Shown here: positions 1 through 8,907 of the stretch, piece by piece
Position numbering within the stretch: position 1 is the first letter of the stretch
Layout of the letters: each line of letters begins with the position of its first letter
Source: JAVVFH01 sp032250585
Lineage (GTDB): Bacteria > Pseudomonadota > Gammaproteobacteria > Xanthomonadales > SZUA-36
NCBI GenBank assembly: GCA_032250585.1
Contig: JAVVFH010000002.1
Location: 1-40,396 of the forward strand
Length of the DNA stretch: 40,396 bases
Direction: 5' to 3'
Program-made: the position numbers and the translations under genes
Notes under the pieces: generated by a model
What the model was told of the DNA's origin: nothing
The model's database searches: none
What the model saw: only the letters and a program-made list of their open reading frames with translations

Positions 1-1
1 C

Positions 2-2257
2 GGCGCGACCGACACCTCGGCGCTCGGCTCGCTGGCGCCCAACGTCAACGTGTCCAGCGAAACCCAGCGCGATTCGGTGTTCATCACCATTCGCGGCGTG
101 TCCGGCACCGACATCCGCAACGAGGCCGACCCGACCACCGCATTCCACGTCGACGGTGCCTATGTCACCCGACTGTCCGGCGCTGGCGCGTACTTCTACG
201 ACCTGGACCGGGTCGAAGTGCTGCGCGGCCCGCAAGGCACCCTGTACGGGCGCAACACGACTTCCGGAGCCGTCAACATCATTTCCAGGCGCCCGACCGA
301 CGAACGCGAAGTGTCGGGCAAGGTCAGCGTCGGTTCGGATTCGCTCGTGTCCTTCGAGGGCGTCGGCAATGCCCCACTCATAGACGGGGTGCTGGCCGGC
401 CGCCTTGCCGTCAAGTGGAAGGACCGGGACGGCTATCGCAACAACGACCCCGCGGCGGACGGTGACGACGACGAGCATTGGGGCCTGCGGGGCTCACTCC
501 TCTATACGCCCAATGACGATGTGTCGTTCCTGCTCGTCGGCGACTATTTCGAACAGAACGGCATAGGCACTTCGATGGCCGCCATCCCCTTCGAGACACC
601 GGTCGAGCCAAGCGGATCGGCATTCCAGTTCCCGTTCGCCCAGGATCCACAGAATTTTCCACTCAACATCGATCAGCAGACCGACAACTTCGACTGGGGC
701 ATCAAAGGCGAACTCACCTGGGACCTGCCTTTCGATGCCACGCTGACCTACCTCAGCGCCTACCGCGAACACCAACGGTCCAACATTGCCGATCGAGACG
801 GCACCGACCAGGTCCCGGCCGTCGCCGACCTGTGCCGCTTCGCGCCGCCGCCGCTGCGGCCGGCTTGCCTCAATCCGCAAGACGGGCCAGGAATGGGTAA
901 TTTCGCTGTCACCGACTGGGAATCCACGGCCATCACTCAGGAAGTGCGCCTTGCGTCGAACAGCCCCGAAAGCCTGTGGGAATGGCTCGGCGGCCTGTAT
1001 TACTTTTACGAGACCCAGGACGTCGCGTTCGACGCGGTGGTCGAAGGCCTGCGTGGCACGGGCTTCATCGCTCCCGTGCTCGGTATGCCGCCGCCGGTGC
1101 TGTTCAGTTCGCCGGCAACCCGTGTCAATCGCTTCGACGACCAGACCGATGAATCGGTCGCCACTTTTGGCCAGCTCTCGCGCCGATTTGGGGCGCGCGA
1201 ACAATTTCGCCTGACGGGCGGTTTCCGCTACACCTATGAGGAAAAAGACCTGGGCAATTCCTTTGTCGGGTTCACGCTCAATCCGCTCACGGCACCCTCG
1301 ACCGGCTTTACCGATGCCGACGTCGTTCCCAATCCGACCGGGTTTCCCACCTGCAGCAACGAAGCAGTGACGGTGTTTCGGTGCCTGATCCAGGACAATC
1401 GCGACTCCTGGACCGAGTGGACATGGAAGGCCGGTATCGACTGGCGGTCGCCTAATGACTGGCTGTATTACTACTCCGCCACCAAAGGGTTCCGCTCCGG
1501 TGGCTTCGACAATACCGGTAACAAGTTCGACCCGGAAGAGATTCTTTCCCATGAAATCGGCATGAAGGGCAAGCTGTGGGACGGACGGGCGCAGATGGAC
1601 CTCACGGCGTTTTACTACGACTTCACCGACCAGCAGGTCAACCAGGTTGAAAGCGCCCAGATCGTCACCCGCAACGCGGGCTCGTCCACGCTGTGGGGCG
1701 TGGAGCTTACGGCCAACTTCCTGCCGACCGATAACAGCCGCGTCGACCTGACCGCCAGTTACCTGAATACGGAGTTCGACGAATTCGTGACCGCGGACCC
1801 ACAACTCTCAGGCCCCGCACTCGCGACCAATCCCGACAAGATCGTCGATCTTTCCGGCCGCGATTTCGCCAAGGCGCCGGAATTTTCCTTGAACCTCGGT
1901 GTGGAACCTTACATCTTCCGCTTCGGCAGCGGCGCGACACTGACCCCGCGGGTGAACTTCCACTATGAGAGCGAGTTCAAGCTGCTCGTGTTCGAGAATC
2001 CACAGAATTTCCAGGACGATTTCACCCGCACCGACTTCCGGTTGACCTATGCATCGGCGGACGGCAGGTGGTCGCTGGAAGCCTGGGTCAGAAACATCGA
2101 GGATGACGACGTGCTCGCGGCGCAGTTCACCACGCCCAACAACCTGCTGCCCAAGCCCAACCAATTCGGCGCGCCGCCCGGACCAGCGCAGGAACTGCTG
2201 CTCGGCAGTTATGCGCCGCCAAGGACCTACGGCCTGACGTTCCGGATCTCCTACTGA
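2..2257 (+). CDS. TonB-dependent outer membrane receptor (5' end missing)
   Basis: This is an outer-membrane beta-barrel receptor that imports a ligand using TonB/ExbBD energy. The open frame runs in from the left edge, so the signal peptide, TonB box and start of the plug are lost; 751 residues remain. The plug is recognised by the stretch VEVLRGPQGTLYGRNTTSGA about 80 residues in, followed by NIISRRPT. The rest has the alternating, aromatic-rich character of a barrel and ends in FRISY, with the usual C-terminal aromatic residue. A GTG at 50 would give a complete-looking frame, but plug sequence is already present before it, so it is not the true start. The ligand cannot be read from sequence; the aromatic-degradation genes downstream make an aromatic compound plausible, which is an inference. 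The next gene follows 148 bases later on the same strand. Confidence 0.93.
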   Translation, partial: GATDTSALGSLAPNVNVSSETQRDSVFITIRGVSGTDIRNEADPTTAFHVDGAYVTRLSGAGAYFYDLDRVEVLRGPQGTLYGRNTTSGAVNIISRRPTDEREVSGKVSVGSDSLVSFEGVGNAPLIDGVLAGRLAVKWKDRDGYRNNDPAADGDDDEHWGLRGSLLYTPNDDVSFLLVGDYFEQNGIGTSMAAIPFETPVEPSGSAFQFPFAQDPQNFPLNIDQQTDNFDWGIKGELTWDLPFDATLTYLSAYREHQRSNIADRDGTDQVPAVADLCRFAPPPLRPACLNPQDGPGMGNFAVTDWESTAITQEVRLASNSPESLWEWLGGLYYFYETQDVAFDAVVEGLRGTGFIAPVLGMPPPVLFSSPATRVNRFDDQTDESVATFGQLSRRFGAREQFRLTGGFRYTYEEKDLGNSFVGFTLNPLTAPSTGFTDADVVPNPTGFPTCSNEAVTVFRCLIQDNRDSWTEWTWKAGIDWRSPNDWLYYYSATKGFRSGGFDNTGNKFDPEEILSHEIGMKGKLWDGRAQMDLTAFYYDFTDQQVNQVESAQIVTRNAGSSTLWGVELTANFLPTDNSRVDLTASYLNTEFDEFVTADPQLSGPALATNPDKIVDLSGRDFAKAPEFSLNLGVEPYIFRFGSGATLTPRVNFHYESEFKLLVFENPQNFQDDFTRTDFRLTYASADGRWSLEAWVRNIEDDDVLAAQFTTPNNLLPKPNQFGAPPGPAQELLLGSYAPPRTYGLTFRISY

Positions 2258-2405
2258 TCCCGAGCGCCAGCAGATGGTTGAATGAACCGCTTTCGAGTGG
2301 CGCGGCGGAAATCGCCGCGTTTTCGAAGTGGTCGTCGCCTGCCGCGACGCTGGCGCGAGCGCCGGCAGGAAAAATGTCTGGCGTTGAATCGATGCCCGGA
2401 TACCG

Positions 2406-4337
2406 ATGACCCGCAATAAGCCTGAAACGAACGACCTGCGCACAGCGGTTGGATCGCTGCTCGATGGCCGCATGTCACGCCGCAGCCTGCTGGCGCGGCT
2501 GATCGGCGCCGGGATTGCGGCCCCGGCCGCCAGCGCGGTTCTGGCCGGCATTTTGCCGCAGACGGCTGGCGCCGGTGACGAGACCGTGCACGGCCTCACC
2601 GGTGGCGAACTCACGGTCGAATTCCTGCGCCGGTGGCGCGTACCTTACGTCTTCGGGCTCGGCGGCTCGGAGGAGGTCGGGTTTCTGGACGCGCTGGTGG
2701 GGCGGGAGGATCTGCATTACGTGTTGGCACTGCACGAAGGCTCGGTGCTGTCGATGGCAGACGGTTATGCCCGCGCCACCGGCCGGCCGGCATTCGTCAA
2801 CCTGCATTCGGTCGTCGGCGCGAGCTACGCATTGGGGCCGATGGTCAACGCGTTCCACGACCGCACACCGCTGGTCGTGACCGTGGGACGGCAGTCGACC
2901 CAGCTGCGCGGCGCGAATGCTTTTCTCGAGTCAGTCAACCTGCACATGCTGCCACGCGACTATACGCGCTGGACCTGGGATGTGCTGACGGCCGCCAGCA
3001 TACCGGAAACACTGCGCCGCGCCGTTCTGCTCGCGCGCATCCCCCCGGGCGGGCCGACCTTCGTGACCGTGTCGAAAGACCTGTGGGAACAACCGGTCGC
3101 AGAGTCGGTGATCGTGCCGCCGGAACGCTCGCCGGTGGACGTCGAAATCCGGCCGGATGAGGGCACCATCGAGTCGCTGGTCGAACTGCTGCTCGCGGCG
3201 CGGAATCCCGTCATCATCGCCGGGCGCGAGATTGCCGCGCACGGCGCCACCACGGAACTGGTGGAAATTGCCGAACTGCTCGGTGCGACGGTCGCCGGCG
3301 ACGTGCCCGCGAGTCACAGCCCGGCGGGGTTCCCGACCACTCACGCCCAGTACGGTGGCCTGTTGACGCTCGACCCCGAATTACCACAGCAGTACGACCT
3401 GCTTTGGTCGGCCGGCGGAACGATGTTCACCCTTTTCGATCGAGCCAGCGCACCACCGCTCCCGGCCGGTGTCACGCTCGTCCATTCAAGCATTGAGGCC
3501 GGTCAGATCGGACGCAATTACCCGGTCGACCTGGCGGTCACCGGCCATGCCAGAACCACGCTGGCTCGAGTGCGGGACGCGCTGCTCGCTCAGGGCGTTG
3601 CGCCGGCCGCTGTTGCAGAGCGTCGCGAGCGCGCCGGACGCCGACACGCAGCGCGGCACAAGCGGCTCGAAACCCTCGTCAAAGATCATTGGGATGACGA
3701 CCCCATCTCGCCCGAGCGATTCGCGGTGGAACTGGATCGCCAGCTGGCGCCGGAGGCCCATATCGTTTCGGAGCTCGCGACCTCCGATCTGTTTCTGTGG
3801 CGGCACATCAATTTCCTGCAGGCCGGGCGGGGCCGCCGGCACTTCACGTCGGCCGGCGGCTGCCTGGGATGGGGGCTGGGTGCAGCGATCGGGGTCAAGA
3901 TCGCAGAGCCGCAACGCGAAGTGGCGCTGCTGGTTGGCGACGGCAGCATGCAGTTCGGCATTCAGGCCCTGTGGAGCGCCTCACGTTATGAAGTGCCGGT
4001 CGCGATCTTTGTCTGGAACAACCAGGCTTACCAGGCCAACCGCAACGCCCTGCACCGCTACAGAGGCCGCTCGGCGGCGAGCGGACAGTACATCGGCTGC
4101 TATTTGGGGGCGCCCGAGATCGATAACGTTCAGATTGCCCGGGGTTACGGCGTCGAGGCGGAACGGATCACCCGGCCGGAAGACCTCCGGGCGGGCATCG
4201 CACGCTGCCTGAGTGCGGTTGGCGAGGGTCGGCCCTGCCTGCTGGACGTGGCGATTCAGCCGCGCCTCGGCGGCGCGCAATCCACCTGGTACGACGCGTT
4301 CTCGATCGCCCGCCTGCAGGCGGGCGAAGCCGTCTGA
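2406..4337 (+). CDS. Thiamine-diphosphate-dependent enzyme with twin-arginine signal
   Basis: A 643-residue member of the acetolactate synthase/benzoylformate decarboxylase superfamily. After an N-terminal leader, the pyrimidine-binding domain shows the expected glutamate (HEGS, about residue 111). The central domain follows, then the ThDP-binding motif GDGS (about 511) running to NN (about 539), the family's GDG-x(24-27)-NN signature. Residues 23-57 contain SRRSLL, a hydrophobic alanine/glycine-rich segment and a possible cleavage site near AGAG, resembling a Tat export signal. That is unusual for this normally cytoplasmic family. Substrate is not determinable. Its place between a TonB receptor and pobA suggests an aromatic 2-oxoacid decarboxylase, which is inference only. 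Acetolactate synthase is less likely given the isolated gene and export signal. Confidence 0.85.
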   Translation: MTRNKPETNDLRTAVGSLLDGRMSRRSLLARLIGAGIAAPAASAVLAGILPQTAGAGDETVHGLTGGELTVEFLRRWRVPYVFGLGGSEEVGFLDALVGREDLHYVLALHEGSVLSMADGYARATGRPAFVNLHSVVGASYALGPMVNAFHDRTPLVVTVGRQSTQLRGANAFLESVNLHMLPRDYTRWTWDVLTAASIPETLRRAVLLARIPPGGPTFVTVSKDLWEQPVAESVIVPPERSPVDVEIRPDEGTIESLVELLLAARNPVIIAGREIAAHGATTELVEIAELLGATVAGDVPASHSPAGFPTTHAQYGGLLTLDPELPQQYDLLWSAGGTMFTLFDRASAPPLPAGVTLVHSSIEAGQIGRNYPVDLAVTGHARTTLARVRDALLAQGVAPAAVAERRERAGRRHAARHKRLETLVKDHWDDDPISPERFAVELDRQLAPEAHIVSELATSDLFLWRHINFLQAGRGRRHFTSAGGCLGWGLGAAIGVKIAEPQREVALLVGDGSMQFGIQALWSASRYEVPVAIFVWNNQAYQANRNALHRYRGRSAASGQYIGCYLGAPEIDNVQIARGYGVEAERITRPEDLRAGIARCLSAVGEGRPCLLDVAIQPRLGGAQSTWYDAFSIARLQAGEAV

Positions 4338-4407
4338 GCCTGCCGGGAACCGAGCACGGTGAGCGGCCGTGGGTCGCCTTCAGCGCCCACGCTTTACGCA
4401 TCGGGTC

Positions 4408-5589
4408 TCACGCTAAGCGTTCGTAGGGCAGCCCGACGTAGTTCTCTGCGATGGTCTTGCGCCCGGCCTCGGAACCCGTGTAATACTCGAGTTCCGCAAG
4501 CTGCATTCGCTGACTGAACGGATCGTCATCCAGACGGTGAAGCAAATTGGTCATCCACCACGAAAAGCGCTCGGCCTTCCAGACCCGACGCAGGCAAATT
4601 TGAGAGTATTTTTCGAGCAGGTCGCGACGCCCCGACTCGTAGACTGCGACCAGCACGTCGAACAGCGTACTGACGTCGGAGGCCGCCAGGTTCAGACCCT
4701 TGGCCCCGGTCGGAGGAACGATATGCGCCGCGTCGCCGGCCAGCAACAGGCGCCCCCACTGCATCGGCTCGGCAACATAGCTGCGCAAAGGTGCGATGCT
4801 TTTCTCAATGGAGGGTCCGGTCACGAGATTCGCCGCCGCATCGGACGGTAACCGGCACGCCAGCTCCTCCCAGAAGCGCTGGTCGCTCCAGTCTTCCACG
4901 CGCTGATCCAGCGGTACCTGGATGTAGTAACGGCTGCGCGTCATCGATCGCATACTGCACAAAGCGAAGCCGCGTCCGTGATTGGCGTAGATCAGCTCGT
5001 CCGAAACCGGCGGAGTGTCGGACAACAGGCCGAGCCAGCCGAAGGGGTAAATCCGTTCATACTCGCGCAGCAGGTTCGGCGGAATGCATTGGCGCGAGAT
5101 ACCGTGATAGCCGTCACAACCGGCGACATAGTCACATTCGATCTCGCGATCACGACCACCAACGCTGCAGTGAACGACGGGTCGATCGCCAGTGAGCCCC
5201 TCCAGCCGCACATTGGACGCTTCGTAGTGAGTAACTCCACCGTTGCGCTCGCGGGCTTCCATCAAGTCGCGAGTGACCTCGGTCTGCCCGTACACCATGA
5301 CGGTGTCGCCCCGCGTGAGGCGCTTCATGTCTATGCGCTGCCGCTGCCCGGCAAACGCGATTTCAAAACCCTCGTGGACCAGTCCTTCGCGTTGCATGCG
5401 CTCGGCCACGCCGGCCTTGCGCATCAGATCCACCATGCCCTGCTCGAGCACACCGGCACGGATCCTCCCCAGGACGTGTTCACGCGTCTGCCGCTCAAGG
5501 ATCACGTTGTCGATGCCGCGACTCAACAGCAACTGGCCGAGCAGAAGGCCCGACGGCCCCGAGCCGATGATCGCAACCTGGGTCTCCAT
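4408..5589 (-). CDS. pobA: 4-hydroxybenzoate 3-monooxygenase
   Basis: This FAD- and NAD(P)H-dependent hydroxylase converts 4-hydroxybenzoate to protocatechuate in the cytoplasm. The 393 residues match the known PobA family closely from end to end. The Rossmann FAD motif GSGPSG is at 9-14, then LERQ, the GRIRAGVLEQGMVDL region, the FAD-contacting GDAAHIVPPTGAKGLNLAAS segment, and the C-terminal ENYVGLPYE. I start at the ATG giving METQVAIIGSG; an upstream ATG at 5625 would add 12 residues not seen in the family. A promoter and a LysR-type box lie upstream (separate entries). The product feeds directly into the lig operon next door. Confidence 0.97.
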   Translation of the reverse strand: METQVAIIGSGPSGLLLGQLLLSRGIDNVILERQTREHVLGRIRAGVLEQGMVDLMRKAGVAERMQREGLVHEGFEIAFAGQRQRIDMKRLTRGDTVMVYGQTEVTRDLMEARERNGGVTHYEASNVRLEGLTGDRPVVHCSVGGRDREIECDYVAGCDGYHGISRQCIPPNLLREYERIYPFGWLGLLSDTPPVSDELIYANHGRGFALCSMRSMTRSRYYIQVPLDQRVEDWSDQRFWEELACRLPSDAAANLVTGPSIEKSIAPLRSYVAEPMQWGRLLLAGDAAHIVPPTGAKGLNLAASDVSTLFDVLVAVYESGRRDLLEKYSQICLRRVWKAERFSWWMTNLLHRLDDDPFSQRMQLAELEYYTGSEAGRKTIAENYVGLPYERLA

Positions 5590-5646
5590 GTAACAGTCTC
5601 TCGGTTTCACTGCGGCGGCCCACATGCAGACCGCCGGATGGCTTCA

Positions 5647-5675
5647 CTTATAGGTACCGCACACCAGGGGGTCAA
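5647..5675 (-). promoter_or_regulatory. Predicted sigma70 promoter of pobA
   Basis: On the minus strand, TTGACC (5670-5675) and TATAAG (5647-5652) are separated by exactly 17 bases, and each hexamer matches the consensus at 5 of 6 positions. Predicted transcription start is near 5640, about 50 bases before the pobA ATG. Confidence 0.6.
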
Positions 5676-5696
5676 ATCAAAAGATTGGCAAAGGCC

Positions 5697-5711
5697 ATTC
5701 AATCCGTGAAT
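5697..5711 (-). promoter_or_regulatory. Candidate LysR-type operator upstream of pobA
   Basis: The 15-base inverted repeat ATTCA-N5-TGAAT contains a T-N11-A core. Its centre lies about 64 bases upstream of the predicted pobA start, where LysR regulators usually have their recognition site. A 12/15 copy is found at 7088-7102, in front of ligK. The adjacent two-HTH LysR protein is the obvious candidate ligand. Confidence 0.5.
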
Positions 5712-5779
5712 AGGCCGGGGACAGCGGCCACCCCGCTCCGACGATTTCAACCCGGATCAGTGTTGAGTCTGACAGGCCG

Positions 5780-6997
5780 TTAGCGCGCGTGGTATCCCAC
5801 AGACTCCGCCAATACCTCGAGCAGCGCCACGTACTCCGCCTGAATCCGGGTCGGTTTCCAGTTCATCCGGGTCGTCAGGCCGATACCCCGGCAGGTGCCG
5901 GGAAGGTTTTTGCGCAGTACCGCCAGTCGGCCGGTTTGGACCTCGAATTCCACCTGGCTGGCCGACAGCAGGGCCGCGCGATCGGTTCGCAGCAGCAGGC
6001 CACGGGTTGCCACCAGTGAGCTGCACTCGATGATGTGTGTGGGTTCGTTCACGCCTTGCGCCGCAAAGAAGTCAGCCATATGGTCGCGCGCCGGCGTTCC
6101 GGAGCGCGGCATAACCCATTCGAGCCGGGCCAAAGCGCCCGCACCCGGTGCCCTGGCCCCGAGCAACGGGTGCCCGGCCCGTACCACGATGGAAAGCGGC
6201 TCCTCGAAAAGCAGTTGTTGACGTACATCTCCGGTTGGTCCCGGGCTGCGTAACGCACCCACGATCAGGTCGACCTGTCCCATGCGCAACTCCTGCAGCA
6301 GTTCCGCGTAGGGTCCATCCACGATGCGGACCTGCAAATCCGGGTGTCGTGCCAGAATGCGGCTGACGGACTCGGGCACCAAGCCGGCACGCGCCAGAGG
6401 CAGGCTGGCGATACGCAGTTCCCCGCTTACCTTGCCGCGCAACGCGTTGATTTCATCCAATCCCAGCCGAATTTCATAGAAGGCCAGGTTGGCGCAACGC
6501 GCGAGGTCCCGTGCCTCTCGTGTCGGCACCGCGCCCTGGGCAGTAGCCCTGAATAGCGGCCGGCCCAGCACGGTTTCGAGGTCCCGTGCGGCTCGGTGAA
6601 CACTGGGTTGTGACAGGCCCAGGACACGGGCTGCCAAACTGAAGCCACCCTGCTGGACTACTTCAACCATAGCCCTCAACTGGGTTGACGTGACCGTTCG
6701 GTACAGCGCCTCTGCGGATCGTGCACCACCACGCCCCGGCATCGCCCGCAACGCTGGCCTGAGTGCGGCAAATGCCCGCTCGATGCGATTGATGAACAGC
6801 CGACCGGCGGCGGTCGGAAACATCCCGGTGGCCCGCCGTTCGAAGAGTTTGGAATCAAGCTCAGCCTCCAGGCGCCGCACCGCCATGGTCAACGCCGACT
6901 GGGAGCGGTGCACACGATTGGCTGCCTGGCTGATGCTGCCCGTTCTCGATATCTCGAGCAGTGCGTAAAGGTGCTGAAAATTAAGCTTTATTGTCAT
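5780..6997 (-). CDS. LysR-family regulator with two N-terminal HTH domains
   Basis: A 405-residue transcription factor, about 100 residues longer than a standard LysR protein. A first winged HTH covers residues 1-65 (GSISQAANRVHRSQSALT...RRLEAELDSKLFER). A second, separate HTH covers about 100-165 (GGFSLAARVLGLSQPSVHR...DLETVLGRPLF). The substrate-binding domain follows, beginning near GELRIASLPLARAG. I chose the ATG giving MTIKLNFQHL because the fold starts there; an open extension to 7174 has no domain content and would run into ligK. The gene is divergent from ligK and precedes pobA on the same strand, so it most likely controls 4-hydroxybenzoate/protocatechuate catabolism. LigR of Sphingobium is a functional parallel, but orthology is not shown. 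Confidence 0.9.
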   Translation of the reverse strand: MTIKLNFQHLYALLEISRTGSISQAANRVHRSQSALTMAVRRLEAELDSKLFERRATGMFPTAAGRLFINRIERAFAALRPALRAMPGRGGARSAEALYRTVTSTQLRAMVEVVQQGGFSLAARVLGLSQPSVHRAARDLETVLGRPLFRATAQGAVPTREARDLARCANLAFYEIRLGLDEINALRGKVSGELRIASLPLARAGLVPESVSRILARHPDLQVRIVDGPYAELLQELRMGQVDLIVGALRSPGPTGDVRQQLLFEEPLSIVVRAGHPLLGARAPGAGALARLEWVMPRSGTPARDHMADFFAAQGVNEPTHIIECSSLVATRGLLLRTDRAALLSASQVEFEVQTGRLAVLRKNLPGTCRGIGLTTRMNWKPTRIQAEYVALLEVLAESVGYHAR

Positions 6998-7087
6998 CCC
7001 TGGAGTGCGAGTACCGACGTCTCTATAGAATATTTCAATATCAGTTTGCGCCTTTCGAATCCCCGCTGCCAACCGCTTTGACGGATA

Positions 7088-7102
7088 ATTACAACCGTGA
7101 AT
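7088..7102 (+). promoter_or_regulatory. Candidate LysR-type box in the lysR-ligK intergenic region
   Basis: ATTACAACCGTGAAT matches the pobA-upstream box ATTCAATCCGTGAAT at 12 of 15 positions. It sits 20 bases before the ligK start codon and 91 bases before the divergent lysR start. The short distance to ligK would be unusual for an activator site. It could be an autoregulatory or repressing site, or chance. Confidence 0.35.
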
Positions 7103-7121
7103 CTCAACAGGAGGTATACGC

Positions 7122-7811
7122 GTGGGCACGGTTCGGACCGGAATCCAGCGAGTCGCGCTGAATCTCGCTGACAAGCTCGGCGCTCATGGCGTCGCCACCG
7201 TGCATGAGGCCCAGGGCCGTAAAGGCCTGATGGCGCCCTACATGCGCCCGATTTACCGTCCGGCGAAAATTGCCGGCAATGCAGTGACCTGCGAAGTGGC
7301 GCCCGGCGATAACTGGATGATCCACGTCGCCGCAGAACAATGCCAGCCCGGCGATGTGCTCGTCGTCGCACCGACCAGCGCCTGTGAGGACGGTTACTTC
7401 GGTGATCTGCTTGCAAGCTCGCTGATCGCAAGGGGCGTGCGCGGGCTGATCATCGACGCCGGGGTCCGCGATATCGCGACCCTGACGGAAATGCAGTTTC
7501 CGGTCTGGTCGAAATGCGTGCACGCCCAGGGTACGGTGAAGGAAACACTGGGTAACGTAAACCTGCCGCTGCTGTGTGCCGGAGCGCTGGTGCATCCGGG
7601 CGACGTGGTCGTGGCCGACGATGATGGAGTCGTTGTCGTGCCACGCCGGGAAGCGCAATCCGTGCTCGAAAAAGCCGCCGCGCGCGAAACCAGCGAGCGC
7701 GCCCGCCGGGAACAGTTCGAGCGCGGCGAACTCGGCCTGGATGTCTACGGCATGCGCGAACGCCTGAAGGAAAAGGGACTCCGCTACCTCGACAGCGCCC
7801 CGGAGGACTGA
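7122..7811 (+). CDS. ligK: 4-carboxy-4-hydroxy-2-oxoadipate aldolase
   Basis: This enzyme catalyses the last step of the protocatechuate 4,5-cleavage pathway, splitting 4-carboxy-4-hydroxy-2-oxoadipate into pyruvate and oxaloacetate; the family is a class II, divalent-metal aldolase. The 229-residue protein has the RraA-like fold, with the conserved GDLLASSLIARGVRGL stretch followed by IDAGVRD carrying the Arg-Asp pair expected for the active site, and the charged C-terminal helix ARRE.FERGELGLDVYGMR typical of LigK/ProA/GalC rather than RraA. The GTG start is supported by AGGAGG about eight bases upstream. It is the first gene of the operon; ligU follows after four bases. Confidence 0.93.
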   Translation: MGTVRTGIQRVALNLADKLGAHGVATVHEAQGRKGLMAPYMRPIYRPAKIAGNAVTCEVAPGDNWMIHVAAEQCQPGDVLVVAPTSACEDGYFGDLLASSLIARGVRGLIIDAGVRDIATLTEMQFPVWSKCVHAQGTVKETLGNVNLPLLCAGALVHPGDVVVADDDGVVVVPRREAQSVLEKAAARETSERARREQFERGELGLDVYGMRERLKEKGLRYLDSAPED

Positions 7812-7815
7812 ACAC

Positions 7816-8907
7816 ATGCAAACGGCGATCCCGGCCGTCCTGATGCGGGGCGGCACTTCACGTGGACTTTTCTTTCACCACGACGATCTTCCGGCCGACC
7901 GGGCGGTTCGGGACCGGGTGCTGATCGCCTGCATGGGTTCCCCCGACGCACGCCAGATCGACGGCGTCGGCGGCGGCCACCCCCTGACGAGCAAGGTCGC
8001 CGTGATCAGCAAATCTAACGATCGCAATGCGGACGTCGACTACCTGTTTTTACAGGTCCGGGTCGATCAGGCGGAAGTGAGCGACGGGCAGAACTGCGGC
8101 AACATTCTGGCCGGCGTCGGCCCTTTCGCGATCGAAGAGCAGCTGCTGCCGGCGAGCGATGGAAGCACCGACGTCAGAATCCGGATGGTCAATACCGATG
8201 GCCTCGCCATCGCCCGCGTGCAGACGCCCGCAGGCCGTGTCCGCTACGGCGGCGACGCGCGGATCGATGGTGTGCCGGGCACCGCAGCGCCGGTGCTGCT
8301 GGACTTTCCGGATGTCGCCGGGTCGAGCTGCGGCGCGCTGCTGCCCACCGGCACCCCGCTGGACCACATCGAAGGGGTCGCCGTGACCTGCATCGACAAC
8401 GGCATGCCGGTGGTTCTGCTGCGTGCCGCCGACCTGGGCAAGACCGGTTACGAAACGCCCGCCGAACTCGAAGCGGACGATGCACTGCTGCGGCGTCTCG
8501 AGACGATCCGGCGGGTGGCCGGGGCGCGGATGAACCTCGGCGAGACCGGCGCCAGGACGGTGCCGAAGATGTGCCTGATCGCCGCACCACAGGGCGGTGG
8601 CACGCTGATGACGCGGACTTTTATTCCCCACCGGGTGCATGAGGCCATCGGCGTGCTCGGCGCCGTCAGCGTAGCGACCGCCTGCGTGGTGCCGGGGTCG
8701 GTGGCGGACGGCATGGCCCGGCTGGACCGGAGTACCGGCTCAAGACGGCTGGACATCGAGCATCCGTCAGGCCGCTTCACGGTGGATATCGAAGTCGAAG
8801 TGAATGGCCGGGAGGTCGAGGTTCGGCGCGCGGCGCTGTTGCGCACGGCGCGCAAACTGATGCAGGGCTCCGTGTTCGTTCCGCGCGAACTGTGGGCAGG
8901 CTGGTGA
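7816..8907 (+). CDS. ligU: 4-oxalomesaconate tautomerase, PrpF superfamily
   Basis: This enzyme isomerises 4-oxalomesaconate between its tautomers so that the LigJ hydratase can use it. The 363-residue protein starts with PAVLMRGGTSRGLFF, the PrpF/LigU signature, and includes GVGGGHPLTSKVAVI, the catalytic-region DGQNCGNILAG with its cysteine, and LMRTFIPHRVHEAIGVLGAV-like sequence near the C terminus (written here as LMTRTFIPHRVHEAIG). Context between ligK and ligJ favours LigU/GalD over the PrpF of the methylcitrate cycle. GGAGG lies about ten bases before the ATG. The stop overlaps the start of the next gene. Confidence 0.92.
   Translation: MQTAIPAVLMRGGTSRGLFFHHDDLPADRAVRDRVLIACMGSPDARQIDGVGGGHPLTSKVAVISKSNDRNADVDYLFLQVRVDQAEVSDGQNCGNILAGVGPFAIEEQLLPASDGSTDVRIRMVNTDGLAIARVQTPAGRVRYGGDARIDGVPGTAAPVLLDFPDVAGSSCGALLPTGTPLDHIEGVAVTCIDNGMPVVLLRAADLGKTGYETPAELEADDALLRRLETIRRVAGARMNLGETGARTVPKMCLIAAPQGGGTLMTRTFIPHRVHEAIGVLGAVSVATACVVPGSVADGMARLDRSTGSRRLDIEHPSGRFTVDIEVEVNGREVEVRRAALLRTARKLMQGSVFVPRELWAGW

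Noticed and set aside
494..1804. Long open frame on the minus strand, opposite the TonB receptor
   Set aside because: It lies wholly antisense to a clear receptor, has no domain content and reflects high-GC codon bias.
50..2257. GTG at 50 as the true start of the TonB receptor
   Set aside because: In-frame plug sequence (TSALGSLAPNVN) precedes it up to the window edge.
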